From positions 7,378,001 through 7,442,000 of the forward strand of contig NZ_CP034539.1 of the NCBI RefSeq assembly GCF_003963535.1: 64,000 nucleotides of DNA, in the 5' to 3' direction. Each line of letters starts with the position of its first letter. Position 1 is the first letter of the stretch. The notes under the pieces are model-generated. The model saw only the letters and a program-made list of their open reading frames with translations, did not search any database and was not told where the DNA came from. Source of the stretch: Streptomyces cyaneochromogenes (GTDB lineage: Bacteria > Actinomycetota > Actinomycetes > Streptomycetales > Streptomycetaceae). The position numbers were made by a program, and so were the translations under genes. Shown piece by piece: positions 8,263 through 16,519 of the stretch.

Positions 8263-9168
8263 ATGGGCAACAACGGCAGTGATCCCCTGCCGGTCAGCGC
8301 ACGTGCGCTGACCGCCGACTCCCGGCTGGGCAACGCCGTACGGGAGTTCGGCAGGACCTACGGCTACGACTACTTCGACGACGAGGCGGTCAGACGTCAG
8401 CTGGCCGAGCACGAGGCGTCCCTGCGCCGCACCGCACGTGGCGGACTGGTGTGGACCGCCTCGCTCGCCGGCACCGTCGGGCTGGCCTGGCTGCTGTGGG
8501 GCGGTCTCAGCAAGCCGGAGAACGTCGGGCTCGCCGTCACACCCGGTGCCGCCCTGCTGTTGCTGGCGGTCGTCGCCTTCGTCCGTGTCTACCGGCAGGG
8601 GACGCGGAAGTTGCGTCACCCCTTCCTCGAGGGCTACCGCCATGTCCTCGCTGCGGCGCTCGCGCACGGCGCGCCCGTGGCCTTCGTCCCCGCCTGGCTG
8701 ACCGGGCGTGGGGGTGGGGGAGCTGAGGCGGCCCCGCTGCCGCCGTTCACCGCGCCGCCGTTCACCGCGCCGCCGGTTGGCAGCACCGCCCCCGGCCGGC
8801 CGCGGTCCCCGGTCGGAGCCGGGGGCGCCGCGCCGTTGCCGTCCAAGCCCACGGCGGTCGCGGAGTACGAGCGGATCGCGGAGCAGGGCGGCTGGCACGA
8901 CGAGGGCGGCTGGATCCTCGTCGGCGCCGGAGCAGCCGGGGTGGGCTACGCCGTGGTCAAGGACGTGCCGGCCGCGTTCGCCGCCGTGCTGCTGGTCGGC
9001 CTCGGCATCTGGACCTGGCTGGCCGGGTACAGGCTCGGCAAGCGGCAGCGGGAGCTGGCCGTGGAGGCGCGACGGTATCTCGACCAACTGACCAGCGCTC
9101 AGGCGGCTGGTGCCGTCGTCCCAGAACTCTCCCCTCAGCTCCGCAAGCTTTTCGACTCCCGCATTTGA
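8263..9168 (+). CDS. Multi-span membrane protein of the T7SS cassette
   Basis: A 301-residue protein, ATG 8263 with a strong GGAGGAGGCGG leader. It has hydrophobic spans at about 65-85 (GLVWTASLAGTVGLAWLLWGG) and 88-108 (VGLAVTPGAALLLLAVVAFV). A Pro/Ala-rich loop holds the duplicated PPFTAPPFTAPP string (about 163-174). A second hydrophobic pair lies at about 222-258 (AGVGYAVVKDVPAAFAAVLLVGLGIWTWLAGY), then a basic amphipathic helix (KRQRELAVEARRYLDQL). The family is not recognised. It sits 28 bp after the unknown 368-aa gene and 36 bp before the scramblase-like paralog, so one transcript is likely from 5543 to 9831. Confidence 0.75.
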   Translation: MGNNGSDPLPVSARALTADSRLGNAVREFGRTYGYDYFDDEAVRRQLAEHEASLRRTARGGLVWTASLAGTVGLAWLLWGGLSKPENVGLAVTPGAALLLLAVVAFVRVYRQGTRKLRHPFLEGYRHVLAAALAHGAPVAFVPAWLTGRGGGGAEAAPLPPFTAPPFTAPPVGSTAPGRPRSPVGAGGAAPLPSKPTAVAEYERIAEQGGWHDEGGWILVGAGAAGVGYAVVKDVPAAFAAVLLVGLGIWTWLAGYRLGKRQRELAVEARRYLDQLTSAQAAGAVVPELSPQLRKLFDSRI

Positions 9169-9204
9169 GCGGTGTGAAGCGACGAGTCAAGCAGAGGCAG
9201 GACT

Positions 9205-9831
9205 GTGAGTGTTACCGCGTTCAAGGTGCATGTGCCCTCAGCGGACGAGAGGGAAAATGCGGCCTACGGTCTTCGGCACATCATCAAGGTCAGCGGCGAA
9301 AACCCTGTCCTGGTCGGACGAGGACTTCCGAACGAATTCGCGCCGGACGACCTGCGCGCTGGATTCACCCTTTATGAAGACCTTGCCGGTCTCAAGCCGT
9401 TGTGTTCTGTGGCCCCGCGGGCGACGGAGGCCGGTTCGGACGGCATCCTGGTCGTGCTGGCGCCCGACGGAGCGGAGTTGGGTGTGCTGCGGCCGCCCGC
9501 CCGAACCCAACGTTGGCGGCGGTCGTACGAGATGGGCCTGCCGGACGGCACGAGACTGGTCGGCCGCAGCGGAACCGTCACCTCGTGGGGCGTCTACGTC
9601 GTGCTCTGCCCGCTGTTGGCGATCTACAACGTGCTCGGCTTCCTCGGCGGGTACGGCGGGCCCGACTGGTTTCTGCCCACGCGCACTGTGTGGCGGACCA
9701 AGGACAGCCTCGAACTGGGGCGCGCGGCCCTGAAGTTCTATGGCACGACGGACAAGTACAAGGTCCGCGTGAAGCGCCTGGATCCGCGCTTGGCCTACGC
9801 CCAGGCGGTCCTGCACGACTCGTCCGGCTGA
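9205..9831 (+). CDS. Conserved T7SS-associated protein, paralog of the 4643 gene
   Basis: A 208-residue protein from GTG 9205 (leader AGAGGCAGGACT). It shares the terminal RLDPRLAYAQAVLH helix, the central hydrophobic stretch (about 128-150, TSWGVYVVLCPLLAIYNVLGF) and a following RTVW motif with the 263-aa protein at 4643. It lacks the Pro/Gln-rich tail. The two paralogs bracket the Esx-like gene, the putative effector, the unknown protein and the membrane protein. A tubby/LURP-one-like fold is possible by the same reasoning as for the first copy. Function unknown. Confidence 0.7.
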   Translation: MSVTAFKVHVPSADERENAAYGLRHIIKVSGENPVLVGRGLPNEFAPDDLRAGFTLYEDLAGLKPLCSVAPRATEAGSDGILVVLAPDGAELGVLRPPARTQRWRRSYEMGLPDGTRLVGRSGTVTSWGVYVVLCPLLAIYNVLGFLGGYGGPDWFLPTRTVWRTKDSLELGRAALKFYGTTDKYKVRVKRLDPRLAYAQAVLHDSSG

Positions 9832-9872
9832 GTCAGAGTTTCGTTCGGCGGCCGGAACGCAGGGAACGCAGA

Positions 9873-9902
9873 GGGGGTGGCCCGGAAACCCGGACCACCC
9901 CC
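9873..9902. terminator. Bidirectional hairpin between convergent 9205 gene and eccC
   Basis: GGGGGTGGCCCGG pairs with CCGGACCACCCCC across a 4-nt loop with one mismatch, in the 86-bp gap between convergent stop codons. There is no long U-tract, as is usual in Streptomyces. Confidence 0.7.
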
Positions 9903-9917
9903 TCAACCGGAGCAGAC

Positions 9918-12900
9918 TCAGCTCTCCGGCAGATACCCCGTCTGAACAAGCTGCCCGCTCGTCCGGCGCGAGATGAACTGACCACGTCCCGGCGGCATCG
10001 GCGCGGCCTTGATGTTGTTGAACACCGGCCCCTCCGACGGATCACCGGCGAGCACGATGCCCTGCGCGCCGAGCTCCTTGATCCGGGTGAGGACCGGCTC
10101 GAAGGACGACCGCGAGGCACCCGAGGTGGTGCGGGCCAGGATGATGCGCAGACCGAGGTCACGCGCGAACGGCAGGTACTCCATGAGCACCGACATCGGG
10201 TTGCCCATCGACGTGGCGACCAGGTCGTAGTCGTCGATGAAGATGAACGCGTCCGGCTCGTTGTACCAGCTGCGGTTGCGCAGCTGGTCCGGCGTCACGT
10301 CCGGCCCCGGCATACGGCGGCTCATCGAGCCGGCCAGCGACTCCATGACCTCCTGCAGCTGCGGACCCGAGGCGCAGTACTTGTACATGTGGCTCTCGGG
10401 CACCTGGCCGAGCAGCGCGCGCCGGAAGTCCGACACCACGAACAGCGCCTTGTCGGTCGCGTACCGCTCGGACACCTGCTTGGCGATGAACCGCAGCAGC
10501 GAGGACTTGCCGGACTCGCTCTCGCCGTAGATGACGAACAGCGGGTCGGTCTCGAAGTCCACGAAGACCGGGGACAGCGTGAGCTCGTCGACGCCGATCG
10601 CGATACCGCGGCTGCCGAAGTCGCCGCCGCCGGGCAGCTCGGAGGCGTGCAGCATCGTCGGCAGCATCCGCACCTTGGGCGCCGTCGGGCCCTGCCAGGC
10701 GTTGTTGACGTTCTGCACGAGGTTCGCCATGCCGTCGGCGAGGTCCTCCACCGCGGTCGACCCGTCGATACGGGGCGTGGCGGCGAGGTAGTCCAGCTTG
10801 TCCGGGGACAGACCACGACCGGGCTTGCCCATCGGCACGTTCTCGGCCCGCTTGCGGTCGAACTCCGACTCCATCGCGTCACCGAGACGCAGCTCGAGAC
10901 GGCTCAGGATCTGGTCGCGCAGCGCCGGCCGCATCTCGGTGTACCGGGTCGCGGTGATGATCAGGTGGACACCGAAACCGAGACCGCGGGTCGCGATGTC
11001 CGCGATGACCGGGTCGAGCATCTCGTAGTCGTTCTTGAACGTCCCCCAGCCGTCGATGATGAGGAAGACGTCGCCCCACTGCTGGTCGGGGTAGTGCCCC
11101 TGCGCACGGCGGTTACGGAACGTCGCCATCGAGTCGATGCTCTTGGAGCGGAAGAACTCCTCACGGGCGTTGAGGATGCCGTGCACCTCCGCCACCGTAC
11201 GCCGGACCTTCTCCTGGTCCAGACGGGAGGCCGCGCCGCCCATGTGCGCCAGGTTCTCCAGGGCGAGCATGCCGCCGCCGCCGAAGTCGAGGGCGTAGAA
11301 CTGCACTTCGGTGGGCGTGTGCGTGAGCGCGAACGACGTGATCATCGTGCGCACGAGCGTCGACTTGCCGGACTGCGGACCACCGACGATCAGCGCGTGA
11401 CCGGCGGACCCGGACAGATCCGCGTACATCACGTCACGGCGCTGCTCGAAGGGCTTGTCGACCAGGCCGACCGGGACGACGAGCTTGCTCTGGGCGTGGT
11501 AGCCCTCGGCGTGCAGACCGCGCTCCGCGCTGATGCCCAGCACCGGCAGGATCTGGTCGAGGCTGAACGGCTCGTCCAGCGGCGGCAGCCACACCTGGTG
11601 GGCGGGCGGGCCCTGACCGTCCAGGCGGCTGACGATGACGTCCAGCACGGTGTCGGCGAGCGCGTCGTCGACCTGGTTGCTGCGGGTCTCCGGCTCCGGC
11701 TCGGCGAGGATCCGCACCGGCACGGGTGCGGCGGTGAACAGCACCGGGGAGCGGTCGATCCGTCCGCCGCCCTGGACCGTCGGCCCGTTCGGCCGGTAGG
11801 TGCCCGACACGTACGCGGCCTTGAACTGCACCATCGTGTCGGTGTCGTACTTCAGGATGCCCGCGCCGGGCACGTTCGGCAGGTGGTAGGCGTCGGGCAC
11901 ACCGATCGCCGTACGCGACTCCGCCGCCGAGAAGGTCCGCAGACCGATCCGGTACGACAGGAACGTGTCGAGACCGCGCAGCTTGCCCTCTTCGAGGCGC
12001 TGCGAGGCGAGCAGCATGTGCACACCCAGCGAACGGCCGATCCGGCCGATCTGGATGAACATCTCGATGAAGTCGGGCTTGGCGGCGAGCAGTTCGCTGA
12101 ACTCGTCGATGATCAGGACGAGCGACGGGAGCGGGTCGAGCGCGGCGCCCGCCGCGCGTGCCTTCTCGTAGTCGGTGATGTTGGCGTAGTTGCCGGACTG
12201 CCGCAGGAGTTCCTGGCGGCGCGTCAGCTCACCGGTGATGGAGTCGCGCATACGGTCCACGAGCGTGAGCTCGTCGGCCAGGTTGGTGATCACCGCGGAG
12301 ACGTGCGGCATGGATCCCATGCCGGTGAAGGTGGCACCACCCTTGAAGTCCGCGAGGACGAAGTTGAGCGTCTCGGACGAGTGGGTCACCGCCAGGCCGA
12401 GGACCAGGGTGCGCAGCAGCTCGGACTTACCGGAACCCGTGGCGCCGACGCACAGGCCGTGCGGGCCCATGCCCTCCTGCGAGGCCTCCTTGATGTCCAG
12501 CATGACCGCCTCGCCGTTCTCACCGAGGCCGATCGGGACACGCAGCCGCTCATGCAGCGTACGCGGCCGCCACGTGCGCGAGACGTCCACGCTCGCCGCG
12601 TCACCGATCTGCATCAGATCGGTGAAGTCCAGGTTCGCGAGCAGCGGCTCGTCCGCGTCGGCCGCACCGAGGCGCAGCGGTGCCAACTGCCGGGCGAGCG
12701 ACTCCGCCTGCGCCTGCGACAGCACGTCGGGCATACCGGTGAACACGCCGGTGCCCGCCTCGAGCTCCATGCCGTCGGGGTACACCCGAACCGACAGCGA
12801 GCCACGCAGCTCGTCGAGTTCACCGGGCACCACCTCGAGGATGGTCACGCCCTGCAAGCCCTCCGCCGAGGCGAGGACCGAGTCCGGCGGTACGCCGCCG

Positions 12901-13856
12901 CCGTCCAGCACGACGACCACGTGCGGCTGGTCCAGGACCGGCTGACCGTCCCGGCTCCAGCGGGCCCGTCCCTCCAGCTGGTGCGCGATCGCCTCTTCCA
13001 GCTCACCGAGGTCGTAGCACAGCAGCCGCCGCGTACCGGCACCGTCGGACTCCTTGTGCTGCATGTGCGGCAGCCACTTGGTCCACTCCCAGTCGACGGC
13101 AGCGCCCGGCGCGGCCACGACCGCGATCAGCACGTCCTCGGGCGAGTGCAGCGAGGCCAGTTGGCCGAGCACCGCCCGGGTCTGGCCGTAGACCGTCTCC
13201 GCCTCGCCCGAGATCGTCACGTGGTAGAAGGAGCGCAGCCCGATCGCCAGCGGAAGTTCGTTGATCGTGCCGTAGCTGGCGATGAACTGCTGCATCGCAT
13301 GGGCGGTCAGCGGCTCCAGCTCGTCCACCGGCGCCGTCTCGGGCGCGACCAGCGGAGTCGCCAACTGCTGCGGGCCGAGACCGATGCGCACCTGGGCGAA
13401 GTCCTGGTCCGTGGAACGCCGTTCCCACAGCCGCGATCCCTCCGCGACCAGCGCCCACAGCTGCTCCGGCGCGGGGTGGAGGTAGTACTGGGCGTCGCGC
13501 TGCTTGTGCGCGGTGCGCCGGATCTCACGCCGCTTCTGGGCCAGGTACTTGAGGTAGTCCCGCCGCCCCTCGGCCATCTGCCCGGAGGGGCCCTTCCGGG
13601 CCCGCACGATCTGGGCGATGAGCATGGCGACCGTGGACACCATCATCAGCATGCCCATGATCTTCATAAAGCCCTGCGCGCCCGGCATGAAGAAGAACGC
13701 CGCCGACGAACCCATGCCGAGCATCGGCAGCAGGTTCATCAACAGGCTGTCGTCCTCGTTGCGAGGGATTTCGGGAGGGGATTCGAGCTTGACCTCCTCA
13801 CTCGGCACCTCCGGCGGGAACACCCGCGGCGGGCGCTTGACGATGACGACGCTCAC
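9918..13856 (-). CDS. eccC: T7SS FtsK/SpoIIIE-type ATPase EccC
   Basis: A 1312-residue membrane-anchored ATPase that powers type VII secretion. The GTG start at 13856 opens SVVIVKRPPR, the short N-terminal strand typical of EccC. A hydrophobic pair lies at about 45-85. Three P-loop ATPase domains follow: Walker A GATGSGKSE near 475, GGPQSGKST near 830 and GESESGKSS near 1115. A Walker B-like strand (LVLIIDEFSEL) lies in domain 1. The first domain is intact and should be the active one; domains 2 and 3 are usually regulatory and bind the Esx signal. Length is normal for the fused (CaCb) form. It diverges from eccD across a 262-bp gap and converges on the effector cassette. Confidence 0.95.
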   Translation of the reverse strand: MSVVIVKRPPRVFPPEVPSEEVKLESPPEIPRNEDDSLLMNLLPMLGMGSSAAFFFMPGAQGFMKIMGMLMMVSTVAMLIAQIVRARKGPSGQMAEGRRDYLKYLAQKRREIRRTAHKQRDAQYYLHPAPEQLWALVAEGSRLWERRSTDQDFAQVRIGLGPQQLATPLVAPETAPVDELEPLTAHAMQQFIASYGTINELPLAIGLRSFYHVTISGEAETVYGQTRAVLGQLASLHSPEDVLIAVVAAPGAAVDWEWTKWLPHMQHKESDGAGTRRLLCYDLGELEEAIAHQLEGRARWSRDGQPVLDQPHVVVVLDGGGVPPDSVLASAEGLQGVTILEVVPGELDELRGSLSVRVYPDGMELEAGTGVFTGMPDVLSQAQAESLARQLAPLRLGAADADEPLLANLDFTDLMQIGDAASVDVSRTWRPRTLHERLRVPIGLGENGEAVMLDIKEASQEGMGPHGLCVGATGSGKSELLRTLVLGLAVTHSSETLNFVLADFKGGATFTGMGSMPHVSAVITNLADELTLVDRMRDSITGELTRRQELLRQSGNYANITDYEKARAAGAALDPLPSLVLIIDEFSELLAAKPDFIEMFIQIGRIGRSLGVHMLLASQRLEEGKLRGLDTFLSYRIGLRTFSAAESRTAIGVPDAYHLPNVPGAGILKYDTDTMVQFKAAYVSGTYRPNGPTVQGGGRIDRSPVLFTAAPVPVRILAEPEPETRSNQVDDALADTVLDVIVSRLDGQGPPAHQVWLPPLDEPFSLDQILPVLGISAERGLHAEGYHAQSKLVVPVGLVDKPFEQRRDVMYADLSGSAGHALIVGGPQSGKSTLVRTMITSFALTHTPTEVQFYALDFGGGGMLALENLAHMGGAASRLDQEKVRRTVAEVHGILNAREEFFRSKSIDSMATFRNRRAQGHYPDQQWGDVFLIIDGWGTFKNDYEMLDPVIADIATRGLGFGVHLIITATRYTEMRPALRDQILSRLELRLGDAMESEFDRKRAENVPMGKPGRGLSPDKLDYLAATPRIDGSTAVEDLADGMANLVQNVNNAWQGPTAPKVRMLPTMLHASELPGGGDFGSRGIAIGVDELTLSPVFVDFETDPLFVIYGESESGKSSLLRFIAKQVSERYATDKALFVVSDFRRALLGQVPESHMYKYCASGPQLQEVMESLAGSMSRRMPGPDVTPDQLRNRSWYNEPDAFIFIDDYDLVATSMGNPMSVLMEYLPFARDLGLRIILARTTSGASRSSFEPVLTRIKELGAQGIVLAGDPSEGPVFNNIKAAPMPPGRGQFISRRTSGQLVQTGYLPES

Positions 13857-14118
13857 CGATCCACCAGTCCTTCACGCAATCGCAATCTTGAACCGCCCCC
13901 GTCGTGACGGCCCCCGTACGTACGCCAACTCGTGCCGGTCGAAGCCGGGTCCAGGAGTCGGGCGTTGATCCTACTGTTCTGCGGGGACATTGAGTCGGGA
14001 GGGGATGGGGAGATGCCGCGTGGGGACGGTAGGGTGACGCTCCAACCGAAGCGCGGAGCGGGAATCGCCCTGGCAAACCGCGACGAATCACCGAGTACTG
14101 GACGAGGGGGAACCGTCA

Positions 14119-15582
14119 GTGAGTACGGTTTCAGCAACCGGATTCTGCAGAGTCACGGTGGCGGCACCGAACAGCCGGATCGATGTGGCACTTCCCGAGG
14201 ATGTGCCGCTCTCTGACGTGTACCCGGAGATCCTCCGGCTTTCGGGGCAGACGCCTGAGGAGGCCGCGCCCACCGGGTACAACTTGGTTCGCAGGGACGG
14301 CTCCGTCCTCGACGACGGCCGCTCGCTCGCCGAACTGCAAATCCGCGACGGCGAACTGCTGCTTCTGCGGCCGTTCGCGGACTCACTGCCGCCGGCGGTC
14401 TTCGACGACGTCGTGGACGCCGTGGCCTCCGCCGTCGAGACCGACCGCCGCAGCTGGAACGACCGCATGATGCGCAGCGTCGGACTGGTCGCCGGCGGGC
14501 TGCTGCTGACCATGATGGCCCTGGCCCTGTGGTTCTCGGAGCCGATCGCCCACGACATGAACGGCCTGCCGGGCATCATCGCCGGCGTCACCGGAGTCGT
14601 CCTCGTCGCACTCGCCGCCGTACGGGCGCGGGTCTACGACGACCACCTCGCGGCGGCGGCCCTGGGCCTGGCCTCGCTGCCCCACCTGATGGTGGGCGGC
14701 TCGGGCATCGTGGGCGTCTCCGCCGGCGAGGGGCCCGGACGGCTGCACCTCCTCATCGGGCTTTCGGTCGTCCTCGTCGCCTCGGTGCTGCTCGTCCTGA
14801 TGCTGCCTCAGAACGACGCGCCCTTCATCGCCGCCGCGTTCGCCGCCGGCGTCGGCGTCCTCGCCACCTTCCTGGCGATCGTCACCGAGGCCGAGCCGCG
14901 TGAGACCGCCGCCGTCACCGCGGTGGTCATGATCGCCGTCATCGGCTTCCTGCCCGGCTGGTCCGCCCGCTTCGCCAAGCTCCCCATCGGCTTCCGCTCG
15001 CCCGACCAGATCGCCAAGCGCGGACGCTCCGAGGACCAGCAGGAGCAGGAGCCCGTCGACTTCCAGGTCATCAACGACCAGGCGCGCCGCGGCCACGAGC
15101 TGCTGCTCGGCCTCGTCGGCGGCTGCGCGGTCGGCGGCGTCGCCTCCGCGGGTGTGGTGCTCGGCTTCTCCACCAGCGGCTGGGCCCAGCTGCTGTCGCT
15201 GGCGGCCGGCCTCGCCCTGCTGATGCGGGCCCGCCTCTTCCTGTACACCTCCCAGGTCGTGACCCTGATGGTCTCCGGCATCATCACGATCTGCCTGCTG
15301 GTGCTCGGCCTCGCCCTGAACCCGCCGGCCGACATCCTGAAGGAACTGCTCTACAACAAGAACAGCGCCCCGCTGGACATCCGCACCATCTGGCTCTCCG
15401 CCGCGGTGGCCCTGGCCGCCATGCTCCTGGTGTCCATCGCCCTGATCGTCCCGCGCAAGGGCGTGACCCCCTTCTGGGGGCGCATGCTCGACCTGAGCGA
15501 AGGAGCGGTTCTGCTGTCGCTCGTCCCGCTCTGCCTGGCCGTCCTCGACCTGTACGCGGCCGCCCGGGGCATGACCAGCTGA
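14119..15582 (+). CDS. eccD: T7SS integral membrane protein EccD
   Basis: A 487-residue protein from GTG 14119. It begins with a ubiquitin-like cytosolic domain (about 8-85, CRVTVAAPNSRIDVALPEDVPLSDV...DGELLLLRPF). About eleven hydrophobic spans follow from residue 118 to the end, matching EccD, the subunit that lines the T7SS inner-membrane vestibule. A cytosolic loop near 295-320 (SEDQQEQEP) separates the first six spans from the last five. It is divergent from eccC, and followed by a hairpin and then rpsO. I assign it by topology plus the ubiquitin-like domain and the eccC neighbour. Confidence 0.93.
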   Translation: MSTVSATGFCRVTVAAPNSRIDVALPEDVPLSDVYPEILRLSGQTPEEAAPTGYNLVRRDGSVLDDGRSLAELQIRDGELLLLRPFADSLPPAVFDDVVDAVASAVETDRRSWNDRMMRSVGLVAGGLLLTMMALALWFSEPIAHDMNGLPGIIAGVTGVVLVALAAVRARVYDDHLAAAALGLASLPHLMVGGSGIVGVSAGEGPGRLHLLIGLSVVLVASVLLVLMLPQNDAPFIAAAFAAGVGVLATFLAIVTEAEPRETAAVTAVVMIAVIGFLPGWSARFAKLPIGFRSPDQIAKRGRSEDQQEQEPVDFQVINDQARRGHELLLGLVGGCAVGGVASAGVVLGFSTSGWAQLLSLAAGLALLMRARLFLYTSQVVTLMVSGIITICLLVLGLALNPPADILKELLYNKNSAPLDIRTIWLSAAVALAAMLLVSIALIVPRKGVTPFWGRMLDLSEGAVLLSLVPLCLAVLDLYAAARGMTS

Positions 15583-15605
15583 CAGCGGTCGTCCACCAGC
15601 AGCGC

Positions 15606-15641
15606 ACAGCGGCTGTCACCTGCGAGGGTGGCAGCCGCTGT
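15606..15641. terminator. Hairpin after eccD
   Basis: ACAGCGGCTGTCACC and GGTGGCAGCCGCTGT form a 15-bp stem (one G-U pair) with loop TGCGAG, 24 bp after the eccD stop. No U-tract follows. Confidence 0.75.
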
Positions 15642-15859
15642 GCTGTGCCCACCCCACGACGATCACGCGTGCCCGCCCCGCCGTACCGCGGTCGGGGCCG
15701 CGCCGCCGGGCTGGTACGCTGTGTAACGGCCGTTTGTGTTTGCGCCCCCGGTTCACCTGGGGTTGCACCCAGCGGATCCCCGCCTCCCGAGTCACGGAAG
15801 CTTCCCTGAGATGAAGACCAGGGGCACTCGGCGGCAACCACAGAACATGAGGAGTACGC

Positions 15860-16147
15860 GTGTCGCTCGACGCCGCTACGAAGAAGCAGATCATCAGCGA
15901 GTTCGGTACCAAGGAGGGCGACACCGGCTCCCCCGAGGTCCAGGTCGCGATGCTCTCGCGTCGTATCTCGGACCTGACCGAGCACCTCAAGACCCACAAG
16001 CACGACCACCACTCCCGTCGTGGTCTGCTGATCCTGGTCGGTCAGCGCCGCCGCCTGCTGCAGTACCTGGCCAAGAAGGACATCCAGCGCTTCCGTACGC
16101 TGGTCGACCGCCTCGGCATCCGCCGCGGTGCGGCGGGCGCCAAGTAA
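15860..16147 (+). CDS. rpsO: 30S ribosomal protein S15
   Basis: A 95-residue protein from GTG 15860 with leader ATGAGGAG. It shows the full-length S15 pattern: GDTGSPEVQVAMLSRRI, HLKTHKHDHHSRRGLL, LVGQRRRLLQYL and a basic C-terminus. It binds 16S rRNA early in 30S assembly. It is the first gene of an rpsO-pnp unit and is separated from pnp by a hairpin-rich leader, so the two may be uncoupled by partial termination and processing. Confidence 0.97.
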   Translation: MSLDAATKKQIISEFGTKEGDTGSPEVQVAMLSRRISDLTEHLKTHKHDHHSRRGLLILVGQRRRLLQYLAKKDIQRFRTLVDRLGIRRGAAGAK

Positions 16148-16159
16148 GACGCCGTGAAG

Positions 16160-16195
16160 GGGAGCGGTTCCCGTGACGATCGGGGGCCGCTCCCT
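16160..16195. terminator. Hairpin between rpsO and pnp (attenuator or processing site)
   Basis: GGGAGCGGTTCCC and GGGGGCCGCTCCC form a 13-bp stem with two G-U pairs, 12 bp after the rpsO stop, followed by CTTTGCC. In S. coelicolor the rpsO-pnp intergenic hairpin is known to be cut by RNase III and to coexist with pnp promoters; this is the equivalent position. Confidence 0.7.
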
Positions 16196-16519
16196 TTGCC
16201 GTACGTACGGAAAGTATTGCCGTGCGTGCGGAAACATGCGGAGTGTCACTCACGCTTTGTAGTGTGGTAGCACAACGCAATACGCACGACACAGTACGGC
16301 GTACAGGACGTCGTACCGCACGACGTACGGAACGACGTACAGAACGAGGAGAAGCGCACCTAGCCGCCGCCGGTCCTCGGTAGTGGCCCCCGGGGGAAGC
16401 GACCCCGGGTGCTTCGATCGAAGACCGGCCCGCACCGCACGGAGCGCTTCTCCGCCACCGTCCCCCTGCCACACGGGCAGCGACGGGACAAAAGACGACA
16501 AGTAACGGAGAAAACGCTA
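16196..16519 (+). promoter_or_regulatory. pnp leader with short ACGACGTACRGA repeats and a long hairpin
   Basis: This gene-free 324-bp stretch holds a cluster of short near-palindromic repeats. At 16300-16350 ACGTCGTACCGC, ACGACGTACGGA and ACGACGTACAGA follow one another in 12-nt steps. A longer hairpin lies at 16369-16429 (outer stem GCCGGTC/GACCGGC, inner CCCCGGGG-type pairs). The pnp ribosome site GGAG is at 16507-16510. Promoters for pnp are expected here, but I cannot place a convincing -35/-10 pair. Confidence 0.55.

Noticed and set aside
9402..13907. A 1501-codon plus-strand open frame across eccC
   Set aside because: It is the shadow of eccC in a high-G+C genome: low-complexity His/Arg/Val-rich translation and no family match; eccC on the minus strand has all ATPase motifs.
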